Positions 33,812-42,311 are shown, counted from the first letter of the stretch. The stretch is DNA of 64,000 nucleotides from Microbacterium capsulatum (GCF_030865425.1 NZ_JAVFCB010000003.1:363153-427152), one strand, 5' to 3'. The notes: generated by a model not told the origin, from the sequence alone. Numbers and translations are program-made.

Positions 33812-34599
33812 GAGCTCTCGTCAGCGGCGGAAGCAGCGGAATCGGCGCGGCCACGAGCCTGAGGCTCGCGGAAGCGGCTCTTGCTCGAGGTGAGCAGGCG
33901 ATGATCGCGGTCTGCGGGAACACATCGAACGCCGGACAGGACGATGTTGTGCGCTCGATCCAGTCGATCGGCGGAACCGCCATCGCCTTGGTGGGTGACC
34001 TCGGCGACCCCGACGTGCCGGCGCAGCTCGTTGCAGATGCCGTACGTGAGTTCGGTGGTCTGGACGCCCTGGTGTCGAATGCCGGCATCGCCAAGCCCGG
34101 CCCGCTCAAGGACGTCTCTCTCGAAGACTGGGACCGCATGTTCGCCGTCAACCTCCGAGGCGCGTGGCTCCTCGCCAAGGAGAGCCACCAGCATCTGAAG
34201 GACAGCCAGGGCGCGGCATGCTTCACCTCTTCGATGTCCGGGCAGCTTCCGCACGCGGGTTCAGGCGCTTACAGCCCCAGCAAGGCCGCATTGACCCTGA
34301 TGGCTCAGACGTTCGCACTGGAATGGGCACCCGACGGCATCCGAGTCAACGTCGTGTCTCCGGGAATGACTCGTACCGGCATGACCGAGCAGATGTACGT
34401 CGATCCCCAGATCAAGAAGGCGCGCGAAGCGATCATCCCGTTGTCGAGGATCGGTGACCCCGTCGACATCGCCAATGTCATCGAGTTCCTCGTCAGCCCC
34501 CTGTCGGGTTATGTCACCGGCCAGGACATCTGTGTCGACGGCGGTTTCTCGAAGTCGATACTCAGCCACATTCCCGGACGGCCGAGCTCGAGGTCCTGA
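33808..34599 (+). CDS. SDR-family oxidoreductase
   Basis: 263 residues. ALVSGGSSGIGAATSLRLAEAAL cofactor loop, LVSNAGIAKPG, TSSMSGQ serine, YSPSK Tyr/Lys, and NVVSPGMTRTGM. GAGGAGG precedes the ATG at 33808, which overlaps the barrel gene by 4 bp. Last gene of the plus operon. Confidence 0.88.
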   Translation: MRALVSGGSSGIGAATSLRLAEAALARGEQAMIAVCGNTSNAGQDDVVRSIQSIGGTAIALVGDLGDPDVPAQLVADAVREFGGLDALVSNAGIAKPGPLKDVSLEDWDRMFAVNLRGAWLLAKESHQHLKDSQGAACFTSSMSGQLPHAGSGAYSPSKAALTLMAQTFALEWAPDGIRVNVVSPGMTRTGMTEQMYVDPQIKKAREAIIPLSRIGDPVDIANVIEFLVSPLSGYVTGQDICVDGGFSKSILSHIPGRPSSRS

Positions 34600-34636
34600 A
34601 ACCCGCGACGCGCGCCCGCTGAAGGGACGTCATCGA

Positions 34637-35422
34637 ATGATGGACATGGACGTGGCTGCTCCACCTCACGGGAGCCCGGCTGGTTTCGATCGAGGCTGCC
34701 GCACGAGAGCCATGTGCGCTCACGGGGAAGCATCTGAGATGCTCTCGTGCGCCGAGGCAGCCGTCCGTCGACGCGGCGACTACCATCTCTCACGCCTGCC
34801 AGCCGATCAGCCCTTGCCTCGACATGAACCGGTCATCGCCGCAGCAACCTCAGCGACCGCCATCGGCGAGGTGCACGGGACCCGTTGGGGCTATGCCCGG
34901 GGATGTCGCGACACCCGAGCCTGCCCGAACTGGCGCCGAGGCGCGATGACCTGCTCCGAAGCACGACGGCGGTACTTCCAGACGTACACGTCACGCCGTG
35001 CTGCCGGCGCTGGGACGCCAATCGAGCACGGTACCTCGAACGGGTACCTGCTGGGATGCCGCGACCGTCGCACGTGCCCGGGAGACGACTCCGGCAGCAC
35101 GTGCACGGACGCACGGACGCAGTATCGAACGCAATTGGCGCGGGCCGCCGGGATCGAGCCGCGCGTCGCGCCCGTCGATGCCCAGGTCGCTGCAGTGAAG
35201 GTGCGGGAGCTGTGCGCACTCGGGTTGTCGATCCGACGCATCGCCGCGCTCACCGGTTGCGGACGCACGACGATCGGCGATCTCGCTGGAGATGGGAAGT
35301 CCACGAGGACCCGCATTACTCCTGAGACGCTCGAACGCATCCTCCATCTCGATGTGACGTCAATCATTGGAGTCGATGCTCCGCCGACCGCACCCTCAGG
35401 AGCCCTGGAGAGAGCGTCCTGA
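34637..35422 (+). CDS. Triple Cys/His-motif protein with C-terminal HTH
   Basis: 261 residues from ATG 34637 (GAAGGG upstream). Three copies of H-G-[ST]-x2-G-[FY]-x2-G-C-R-x4-[AMT]-C begin at residues 11, 80 and 131, each followed 9-11 residues later by a third Cys (Cys21/27/38, 90/96/106, 141/147/156). Single shorter versions (HGTxxGYxxGCRC) occur in actinophage and plasmid proteins and probably bind Zn. Residues 185-220 form an HTH: VRELCALGLSIRRIAALTGCGRTTIGDL. Likely a DNA-binding protein from a phage or plasmid; partners unknown. Confidence 0.65.
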   Translation: MMDMDVAAPPHGSPAGFDRGCRTRAMCAHGEASEMLSCAEAAVRRRGDYHLSRLPADQPLPRHEPVIAAATSATAIGEVHGTRWGYARGCRDTRACPNWRRGAMTCSEARRRYFQTYTSRRAAGAGTPIEHGTSNGYLLGCRDRRTCPGDDSGSTCTDARTQYRTQLARAAGIEPRVAPVDAQVAAVKVRELCALGLSIRRIAALTGCGRTTIGDLAGDGKSTRTRITPETLERILHLDVTSIIGVDAPPTAPSGALERAS

Positions 35423-35435
35423 TCGATCCCAAGCT

Positions 35436-35480
35436 CCGGGCAGGCTGCAGTCCAAGGCTGAGTGATGGCAGCCTGCCCGG
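35436..35480 (+). terminator. Hairpin after the Cys/His-motif gene
   Basis: Perfect 13-bp stem beginning CCGGGCAGG, 19-nt loop, 14 bp after the stop codon. Confidence 0.65.
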
Positions 35481-35559
35481 CACCCTTCAATAGCCCCGGT
35501 GACACCTGGCGTCTCTTGACCGCGGGCCGGGAGACTCGGAGTCCGGTGGATTCCGAGGC

Positions 35560-36255
35560 GTGTTCAACTGTTCGTGGCTTCTGCACGCCACCGCGCGCCG
35601 CAATCCGATGCTGCGCGCGGACCTCAGCGCGCGTCGTGGAGCTCCGCCGAACGGAACACCTCGTAGCAACCAGGAGCAACTGCGCAGGCGATTCCAGATC
35701 ACGTCGTTCGGGCGAATAAACGGACACGATCTTCGCCGAGGACCAGCGAGCCTTCGACGAAAATACCCCCGAGATCCGCGTGATTCCGCGGTTCTTCGGG
35801 GGCTTTCTGTAGACCTTGTCGACCTCTATTCAAAAAACTCCGACGGCACCAACGTCACACCTGAACAACAGAGGTTGTGGGCGCTTCAGGCCAGTGCTGA
35901 CGCAGGTTGCCCGTCGGTCTCGCAACATCACCCACGTCCGATCCCACGTCGGCTCGGCACCGAAGTCTGTGCCGAGATCATCAGTCGCTACTCCTCCGGG
36001 GAGACCGCGAAGGCCCTTGCAGAAGAGCTCGGTATTGCCCGTAACTCGGTCCTGAATCTACTTCGTGAGAGCAGGGTCGTGGTGCGACGCCAACCGCCGA
36101 CTCTCGAACAGCAACGAATGTTCGCGCGCGAGTATGAGGAAGGCATCACCCTAGCCAAGCTCGTGGACCGACACCACATCTCCTACGGCGTCATCCGAAG
36201 AGCACTCATTGACGCGGGAGTGCAAATGCGCGCACGTGGCGGGCGGACGGTCTAG
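35560..36255 (+). CDS. HTH protein, recombinase-C-terminus-like; start unclear
   Basis: The open frame is 231 residues, but only the part from about residue 85 looks coding. Two HTH-like units are visible: EIISRYSSGETAKALAEELGIARNSVLNLLRE and EYEEGITLAKLVDRHHISYGVIRRALIDAG, resembling the DNA-binding tails of serine recombinases or transposases. A hairpin terminator (35766-35802) lies inside the upstream part, so the real gene probably starts after it; no good ATG or GTG follows, so this may be a 5'-truncated remnant. Confidence 0.45.
   Translation: MFNCSWLLHATARRNPMLRADLSARRGAPPNGTPRSNQEQLRRRFQITSFGRINGHDLRRGPASLRRKYPRDPRDSAVLRGLSVDLVDLYSKNSDGTNVTPEQQRLWALQASADAGCPSVSQHHPRPIPRRLGTEVCAEIISRYSSGETAKALAEELGIARNSVLNLLRESRVVVRRQPPTLEQQRMFAREYEEGITLAKLVDRHHISYGVIRRALIDAGVQMRARGGRTV
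35766..35802 (+). terminator. Rho-independent-type terminator
   Basis: CCCCCGA/TCGGGGG outer stem and CCGCG/CGCGG inner stem, then CTTTCTGT. Confidence 0.6.
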
Positions 36256-36305
36256 TCAGGCTGAGACTTCGAGCGGCCCCGCCTATCTCCGTCGATGCAT
36301 GACCA

Positions 36306-36342
36306 AGGCCGGAGCACACGCCATCTTTGTGTGCTCCGGCCT
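36306..36342. terminator. Strong hairpin between convergent genes
   Basis: Perfect 14-bp stem (AGGCCGGAGCACAC and complement), 9-nt loop. Serves the DUF2188 gene, whose stop is 10 bp away, and the convergent HTH gene. Confidence 0.75.
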
Positions 36343-36351
36343 GGGCAGTCG

Positions 36352-36591
36352 TCAGCCCTTGACGTTGCGCGGGTCGTTGCCGGGCGCGATCGTGTCCTTG
36401 GCACGGATCTGTCCGTCACGTCCGTGCGTCAGCATCTCACCGCCGCCGGCGTTGCCGATGATGTCGCGCGCGCGAGCCTGAGCCTTTGCCTGCGTGTCGG
36501 TATGCGCAGATGCTCGCTGCGCATCGCCCGCCTTGACATCCCAGCCGCCCTTCGGGTTCGGCACCACGTGCCTGTCGTTGGAGTTAGTCAT
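36352..36591 (-). CDS. DUF2188 small protein
   Basis: 79 residues. DUF2188 pattern: HVVPNPKGGWDVKAGDAQRASAHTDTQAKAQARARDIIGNAGGGEMLTHGRDG... with basic helix and Gly-rich loop; the central HTDTQAKAQ is the family hallmark. Excellent ribosome site AAGGAGG. Function unknown; common on mobile elements. Confidence 0.85.
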   Translation of the reverse strand: MTNSNDRHVVPNPKGGWDVKAGDAQRASAHTDTQAKAQARARDIIGNAGGGEMLTHGRDGQIRAKDTIAPGNDPRNVKG

Positions 36592-36645
36592 TTGAAATCA
36601 CCTCCTTCCATCCAAAGCGATTGCGTGGATTGAGTAGGGGAACAA

Positions 36646-36684
36646 ATGCGGGGAGAGCGCACGAGATGAGCGCTTTCCCCGCAT
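36646..36684 (-). terminator. Terminator of the DUF3892 gene
   Basis: ATGCGGGGA and AGCGC pair with GCGCT and TCCCCGCAT, 9-nt loop, 13 bp after the stop. Confidence 0.7.
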
Positions 36685-36697
36685 CGCGACCCGACGA

Positions 36698-36958
36698 TCA
36701 GATGTTGGGCAGATCGTCCAGGTTGTTACGCGAGGTGTTGTCGCGGTCGGTCCTCAGGTACTTGCCGTTGGTGCCCTGCACGACACGGATCCAGGTGGAG
36801 CCAGTCGGCCAGGGCACGTAGTACTGATGAGCGCCGGACTCGATATCGCGGATGCAGTCTGCGGTCGAGCGAACCGACCAGGTCTGAGTCGGGTTGCCGA
36901 GACCGATGATGTTGCCGTAGCGGTCCTTGCGGGTGTGAGTGACGGGCCTGTTGGCCAT
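36698..36958 (-). CDS. DUF3892 small protein
   Basis: 86 residues from ATG 36958 (GGAA seven bases upstream). DUF3892 signature: VTHTRKDRYGNIIGLGN, ADCIRDIESGAHQYYV, and the conserved ending KYLRTDRDNTSRNNLDDLP. No catalytic motif is known for the family; it is frequent near mobile and stress genes. Confidence 0.85.
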   Translation of the reverse strand: MANRPVTHTRKDRYGNIIGLGNPTQTWSVRSTADCIRDIESGAHQYYVPWPTGSTWIRVVQGTNGKYLRTDRDNTSRNNLDDLPNI

Positions 36959-37259
36959 GTTGAGATTCCAATCCATGTAGCGATGCGACGACCTTGCTGG
37001 CGTCGCGTGATACGGCCGGCACGTGCGCAGATTTGAGGCACCGGACTTCCTGAGCGGATCGCCCGCTTCAGGTGCGAATCACGCCCTCCTTTCGGGCAGA
37101 GACGAGCCCGAAAGGGGGAAGCTCATAGAGAACTTCGCTACGATTGGCAACGCATCGCTATGCATTTCAATCGCCTTCGGGCGGCCGGCCTGGATCCGTT
37201 GCAGCGGGTTCAGGCCGGACTTCTTTCGTGGGCCACATCCATGGGAAGAGCCCGGGATC
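36959..37259. other. Intergenic stretch with two hairpins
   Basis: A 9-bp stem (CTTTCGGGC and complement) at 37089-37114 and an 8-bp stem (CCGGCCTG and complement) at 37185-37218; the latter may terminate the gene ending at 37260. The first is directly followed, on the minus strand, by an AAGGAGG and a 4-codon frame, which I do not regard as a gene. Confidence 0.45.
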
Positions 37260-37661
37260 TCAGTCGTCTTCAGGGCTCTCCTCCTTCCGAGTGCGGCGGC
37301 TCCCGATCGGACGACCGGGCACTTTCAAGTCGATGATGAGCATCCCGTCTTCGATCCGGGGCTCCCAGCGAAGCGACTCGGAGTTGGGAATCCCGTAGTA
37401 GTTCGTGAACGCCGTTCCAGACACGACTGCTGACGCTCCTTGCTGGTCCGCGACGCGAACGCGATGACCGTCAGCCGGATCCTCAGCGGCACGGATACCG
37501 ATCAGTCGCTCGTCCTCGTCGTAGAGCAGATCGACAAACTCCGGCGAGCCGATCCTTGCATACGCCGCCTGGTTGATCGAGATGATCCCCCGCGCTTGGA
37601 TCGTCACGTTCGGCGTGCGGCCGAGCACTGCTCTGGACTTGCCAAACTTCTCGAACGCCAT
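37260..37661 (-). CDS. Hypothetical protein, 133 aa
   Basis: Starts at ATG 37661 behind a strong AAAGGAGG. Begins MAFEKFGKSRAVLGRTPNVTIQARGIISINQAAYARIG, continues VDLLYDEDERLIGIRAAED and ends in a basic, acidic tail. The 'ISINQAAYARIG...LLYDEDERLIGIRA' part resembles small proteins on actinobacterial mobile elements; no function known. No membrane or signal segment. Confidence 0.75.
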   Translation of the reverse strand: MAFEKFGKSRAVLGRTPNVTIQARGIISINQAAYARIGSPEFVDLLYDEDERLIGIRAAEDPADGHRVRVADQQGASAVVSGTAFTNYYGIPNSESLRWEPRIEDGMLIIDLKVPGRPIGSRRTRKEESPEDD

Positions 37662-37893
37662 GCCTCCACCTCCTTTGCGAAGTCGTTGACTCCAGTGTAC
37701 AACCACCCACCGACATTAATCGGGGGCGCCCAAGAAATTCTCGTTGCACCTTCTGCGCGTGAACCACCGCTTCAGTCAACACGTTCACCGTCGCTGCCTC
37801 CGCGACGCATCAGTGTGGGCGCTCCGCGAGCCCTAAGCGTCGGCGCTGCGCGCGCAACACCTGCTGAGGTAGCCCACGGCGACCAGGTCGTGT

Positions 37894-38880
37894 TCAGGAC
37901 TGGCGTCGGATTGGAGGCTCGAAGTCCGCGGTCCACCGCTCTGCAAGCTGACCGCTGTTCAGACCGAACTGCACAAGGTTCTGCCGAACGGTATCGGTGT
38001 ACCTATACCCATCGGCGATCGACACAGCGGCGGCGAAGCCTCGAATCGCCTCGCGAAACTGCTCGAGTTTGCCGAAGGTCATCGCGCGAGCGCCAGCACG
38101 TGGCACTGCGTCCCACATCGGCCGCTTTGACCGATGTATAAGGACTGGCAATGCGGTGCGCGCCGGCTCGGGATACTCCGACTCAAACCAGTCCATCGAA
38201 TGGCTGAGCTGTTCCAAGTTCCCACGCGACACTTCGGCCGCTACAGCCTCGCTCTTGGCCTCGACGACCCAGTACCTATCCGCGCCGACGGCCCACAAGT
38301 TGTCCGGCCCCCGCCCGGTCTCCTTGTCAGGCCGAGAGGAGCCGAACCCGAGCAGCGTGCCTAGCCGTTCGAACGCAGCTTCAAACTTCTCGAAGGTTCC
38401 CTGTTGAGCAACCGGTATGAGGTCACTAAGGAGCGCGTCTACCCCGACCTGCAGATTCCGCGAGGTCGAGTACTCCCGGCTCAGTGCTGCCGAGCACGCC
38501 TCCGCCTGGATTCCGACTGCCGTGATACGGACACTGCGGACATCGTTGGGGACCTTCAGGATGTAGTTGTTATCGATCCGAGCTGACTGCTGGAGCGCCC
38601 TTGCGCTGACAGGATCGACGGCATGTAGGTACGCAGCGGCGCGTTGTTTGAGCCAGCCGAGAAAGCGAGCGTCCGGGATGGAATCGAAAGCGGCGTTCAG
38701 CGTGGACTTCGCGTCCTCGAAGCGGCCGGCAAGAGCATTTTCGAACGCATTGCGCTCCGCGACAGCAACAGCGGACACTTCCAGGAGCGGCTCGTAGACG
38801 ACATCCTCCAGTGCACTCTTACTGGTCTGAACCCAGGCAGGATTTATTAGCTGGATTGCATCGGCGGCGCCAAGAGTAAG
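37894..38880 (-). pseudogene. Truncated DEAD/DEAH helicase C-terminus with PD-(D/E)xK-type nuclease domain
   Basis: The frame is open from 38880, where it is preceded directly by a TGA, and reads LGAADAIQLINPAWVQTSKSALEDVVYEPLLEV before the first possible start (GTG 38778). The core LGTLLGFGSSRPDKETGRGPDNLWAVGADRYWVVEAKSEA matches the PD-(D/E)xK region (GPDxLW, then ExK) found at the end of large helicases on accessory islands. The roughly 700-residue helicase part is absent. Thus a 5'-deleted gene, possibly still translated as about 294 residues. Confidence 0.6.
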
Positions 38881-39130
38881 TCAGAAGACGCGGAAAGCCG
38901 TCCCGATTGCGATCCACCGTCGGCTACTCGGAAGCATGGTCGTTACGTTCGAGTACGAGATCGCAGTGCACAACCGTTCTCGCTCCTCCGCTGTGGAACG
39001 CACAGATCTCAACCTGAAGGCCGCAGCCAACTTCAAGGGCAGCAATCGCCCCTCACAAGCTCGGATGCAGCAGTCCATGCCCGATGAGCGCGGGTAAATC
39101 CGCACCCGGGGTTACGGCAGCTGCGGATGC

Positions 39131-40060
39131 TTACCGGCGCCGGGACTTAATCACCGCCACCACAACAGCAATCAATCCGCCTATCGCTGCGACCGCGTAG
39201 ACGGCGCCGCTCGCAATCACGGATATTTTCCCTATAACGGAATCGCCTTCCAAGGCCGCTTTCATCCAGCTGGGGAAGTTTCCGACCACAATCCCCAGAA
39301 TTGTCACTGCGATCAAATAGACGCCGAAGAGAACAACTGTGTTTGTGGCCGACTCAATGCGATCTAGCCGCTTGTCGTAGTCCTCAACCGTCGATACGGC
39401 CTTGGTAACACGGGCATCTATATCTTCAACATTAACCCTCAGATCGCGAACTGACCGAAAGAAGGCGAGTCCCGCATCGTTCTGTCGATCCTCAGAGAGC
39501 AAGGAGTCTGCGAGGCTATCGAAACCAATGCTGCGCACTTCTCGCCGCATTTGCTCGGGGACAGTGGGTATCTTGGTGAATTGTACGGCCGCCAAGGAAT
39601 CCACTCCGGGACGAAAGACAATTGTGGCGGGACCGACGTTTGCAACAATAAAGCGCAACCGATCGGCGCCCGGGGAGAACCATTCCCCGGAGGTGCTCCG
39701 CCTAAGACCATAGCCCGGGTCGACAATCATTCCGGTCAGCAAAAGCAAGCCCTTTGCCGACAGCGCAAACTTCGCCCCGATAGTACCAGTCAGGTCCCAG
39801 CCAAGTTGAAGTTTCTCTTCGGACGAGAAGAAGGCCGACTGCCCTGGCTGCAAAAGCACTTCGGCGTTGTGAAACTCACCTTCCCGAAACACGCGCCCGA
39901 CTCGCCCATCTTCACCCGGCAAAACCATTAGGTCGCGGGCAACCCGGATGTCGTACCCCGAGGAGCGAATCTGTGATGAATCCCACGTACCTGGGACAAA
40001 GATCTTTCCGGTCTCCAATGCTCGATGGAGATCAAGTCCTGCGAGGATGCTCGAACTCAT
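39131..40060 (-). CDS. Membrane-anchored dCTP deaminase/dUTPase-fold protein
   Basis: 309 residues. Residues 10-170 follow the dCTP-deaminase/dUTPase fold: RSSGYDIRVARDL (32-44, GYDLR motif), VLLQPGQSAFFSSEEKLQL, FALSAKGLLLLTGMIVDPGYG (98-118) and VFRPGVDSLAAVQFTKI. No Glu is found where Dcd has its catalytic Glu (LRFIVANVG aligns with ITLELxN), so it may bind rather than deaminate nucleotides. Residues 196-238 look coiled-coil; 241-260 and 280-304 are membrane helices, with an RRR tail. Third gene of a tight operon, 2 bp after the thymidylate-synthase-like gene. Effector or sensor role is inference. Confidence 0.75.
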   Translation of the reverse strand: MSSSILAGLDLHRALETGKIFVPGTWDSSQIRSSGYDIRVARDLMVLPGEDGRVGRVFREGEFHNAEVLLQPGQSAFFSSEEKLQLGWDLTGTIGAKFALSAKGLLLLTGMIVDPGYGLRRSTSGEWFSPGADRLRFIVANVGPATIVFRPGVDSLAAVQFTKIPTVPEQMRREVRSIGFDSLADSLLSEDRQNDAGLAFFRSVRDLRVNVEDIDARVTKAVSTVEDYDKRLDRIESATNTVVLFGVYLIAVTILGIVVGNFPSWMKAALEGDSVIGKISVIASGAVYAVAAIGGLIAVVVAVIKSRRR

Positions 40061-40062
40061 TC

Positions 40063-40974
40063 CTATCGTCCCGGTCTCGCATGCGCGTGTTCGAGCAATA
40101 TCCCTTTGGCCACAGTATTAAACTCGAATTCACAACTTGACGTCGCTATCGATTTCAACCTGTCACTATCACCAGCCTCGGCCGCTTCGCGAATCTCGGC
40201 CTCAATCTGGATAAGTTCATCACGAACGGCGTAGCCCCTGCCCCTGGGCAGCGGAGGGAGCGCTAGCGTCTGCACACCTTTGTCGATCGTCTGCTTCGCT
40301 TTCTCGACCTCGTTACTGTAAATATGATAGGTGCCAGAGAAGTGAACGTACTCACCAACGTCGAGCGACAGTTCTGAAGCGAGAAAATGCTGAATGGTTG
40401 AGAAAAGGAAAACATCGTAAGGGAGCACAGTCAACGCCTGTTGGGCGCGCATGACTGTCAGGAAGGAAAGAGCTCCGTTCCGGACAAACAGCTGGATGCC
40501 AGCGGCACACGGGTACTCAATCCGCTCATTAATATTGTCGGCAGCATCGATGATCGCGGCGAACGTCCGCCGTGACGAGGGATCCACACGTAGCCGCTCA
40601 ACGATGTGCTCGAGCTGATCCACCTGAAGGGTCGCACCACGAAGGCGCCGCCCAAACGCGCCACACATGGTCAGCCCATCATCAGAAAAGTCCCGAGCCG
40701 CCTCACGGTAATATGCGAGCGTTCCTAGGTCTTCGCGCCCACCAAGGGTCCAGGCCAACAGTCCGATGCAGTACGCAACATGTGTTGGTATCACCGGCCC
40801 CAAGACTATTTTTGGGACCTCAGAAGTGAATCTGATCTGGTAGGCGGTTAGCTCGATCCATGGCCTATCCCCTCGACCGAAATTTGATGCCTTTGACTTC
40901 GCACCGAGCACGGACGGGACCTCGGCGCCGCGCGACAGAAGATCCTCAAGGCCACACTCAAAACCCTTTTCCAA
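40063..40974 (-). CDS. Thymidylate synthase / dCMP hydroxymethylase-like protein
   Basis: 303 residues from TTG 40974 (GAGG five bases upstream). TS-fold landmarks in order: GAFGRRLRG (105-113, YGxxWR position), VDQLEHIVERLRVDPSSRRTF (phosphate Arg pair 135-136), EYPCAAGIQLFV with catalytic Cys156, MRAQQALTVLPYD (175-187, QRSxDxxxGxPFN position), and HIYSNEVEKA. Changes: the usual His after PPC is Ala; QRSxD becomes MRAQQ; and the base-discriminating Asn is Asp187. In known enzymes Asn-to-Asp switches preference from dUMP to dCMP (T4 dCMP hydroxymethylase type). Starts 6 bp after the HAD gene. Confidence 0.78.
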   Translation of the reverse strand: MEKGFECGLEDLLSRGAEVPSVLGAKSKASNFGRGDRPWIELTAYQIRFTSEVPKIVLGPVIPTHVAYCIGLLAWTLGGREDLGTLAYYREAARDFSDDGLTMCGAFGRRLRGATLQVDQLEHIVERLRVDPSSRRTFAAIIDAADNINERIEYPCAAGIQLFVRNGALSFLTVMRAQQALTVLPYDVFLFSTIQHFLASELSLDVGEYVHFSGTYHIYSNEVEKAKQTIDKGVQTLALPPLPRGRGYAVRDELIQIEAEIREAAEAGDSDRLKSIATSSCEFEFNTVAKGILLEHAHARPGR

Positions 40975-40980
40975 CTAGCC

Positions 40981-41904
40981 TCATCCCTCCGAATCAGACG
41001 GTGCAACGAATCGCCATGGGTTCTCTCGATCTGCGGCTTGCATTTCGTTCAAGGTCCAGGCAACACCATCTTCGTCGCTGGACGGTGCGACGATATCGGC
41101 CACGCCGGCGAGCGCAGAAGACTCACGCCCAATTGCAACGCCTACAGTGGCGTCGCGAAGAAGGTCAACGTCATTGTCCATATCTCCGAAGGCTACTACT
41201 GAGACGTTTCTAAGCTCCATGGAACGAAGCAGCTTCTTTACAGCGTTCCCTTTGGTTGCTCGACGAGCGCTGATCTCGATAAGCCCGCTTGCACTCGAGG
41301 TGACCGTAATCGGCAGTTCCGCCTCAAGGTGCTTCAGGTCAGCTGTAGCAGCGCCGGTCACCAAGATGCACATGCAGGTCAGTGAAGGCATATGCGCGGC
41401 CTCTAGCTGGAATATGGAGAGGCGATGACTATTCGCTCCCTTCCTCCACGGACCGGACCAGCTTGGATCGCTAAGCCGCCAGCCAGGACTCGCGTATCGC
41501 TGGTCAAAGTAGTCCAGAGCGATCGAAGCGCCTGGGGCTGCTTCGCGCACCCGGCTAACAATCTCTCGAGAAAGTTCGACCGGGAGCGACATCCGAACCC
41601 AGTTACGACTTCCGTGGGGATTGTACGTGAGTGCGCCGTTTTGGCAAACAATCGCACTAGTGCTTCGGAATGAAGTAGCGATCGGCATGGCGTCGTCAAA
41701 TGGGCGGGCCGTCGCAATGACAAACAGGCAACCGTCGTTCGTCACTCGATCGATGGCTTCGATCGTGGACTCGCTGATGATGCCGTCCGAACGAGTAAGC
41801 GTTCCATCAACGTCCGACACGATCACTTCGACATCGAAGCCGGGCCGCCGATCCGGCCGAGAGCTGGGTTCCAAGTTCGAAGGGACCGTCATCCTATCGA
41901 ACAT
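40981..41904 (-). CDS. Cof-type HAD-superfamily phosphatase
   Basis: 307 residues from ATG 41904 (GGAG ten bases upstream); GTG/ATG further upstream are out of coding context. All HAD motifs: VSDVDGTLT (I), VIATARP (II), ATKGNAVKKLL (III, Lys) and VAFGDMDNDVDLL (IV), with the C2-type cap of Cof/SupH proteins. Likely substrates are sugar phosphates or nucleotides. First gene of the three-gene operon with the TS-like and dCTP-deaminase-fold proteins, so a nucleotide monophosphate is the natural guess. Confidence 0.85.
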   Translation of the reverse strand: MFDRMTVPSNLEPSSRPDRRPGFDVEVIVSDVDGTLTRSDGIISESTIEAIDRVTNDGCLFVIATARPFDDAMPIATSFRSTSAIVCQNGALTYNPHGSRNWVRMSLPVELSREIVSRVREAAPGASIALDYFDQRYASPGWRLSDPSWSGPWRKGANSHRLSIFQLEAAHMPSLTCMCILVTGAATADLKHLEAELPITVTSSASGLIEISARRATKGNAVKKLLRSMELRNVSVVAFGDMDNDVDLLRDATVGVAIGRESSALAGVADIVAPSSDEDGVAWTLNEMQAADRENPWRFVAPSDSEG

Positions 41905-42242
41905 TATGACGAAGCTCCGGTCATTTGCCAAGCAGCCCCGTCGGTACTCCCGGAACGCTGCTGCTCCGCGCTCTCGAGGGTTATCGCCATCCGATTTCCC
42001 TCCGCCTGAGATGTCATGATGGTACCAGTACCGACGCCGCTGGGACCAGGCTGGAGGCAAGCTATCGCATCCTCTCCCAGCGCGTTCACGTGACGCAGAG
42101 CGCGGTCGCGTCGTTCCTACAAGCAAGCTGACGAAGAACTCCACGTCCTATACGACCAGGACTACCCCTACCGTTATCAGGCGACCTACGTGTGCGCTGC
42201 TGCATGCATGCTGTCGCGTTGGGTTCTCGCGCGCCTAACTGA
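41905..42242. other. Intergenic stretch, no gene seen
   Basis: It holds the promoter region of the HAD/TS/dCD operon and ends at the IS3 element. No hairpin or repeat stands out. Confidence 0.4.
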
Positions 42243-42311
42243 GGGCGTGAGGAATGAATCGGTGACAACTGATCGTTAGTGCTGGGAGGCGCTGGCGGGG
42301 AGGATGTCATC

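Noticed and set aside
37040..37090. AAGGAGG followed by a 4-codon frame upstream of the DUF3892 gene
   Set aside because: Could be a leader peptide, but no codon pattern or attenuator pairing was found.
38937..39098. 53-codon plus-strand frame
   Set aside because: No ribosome site, no family, and short; not supported.
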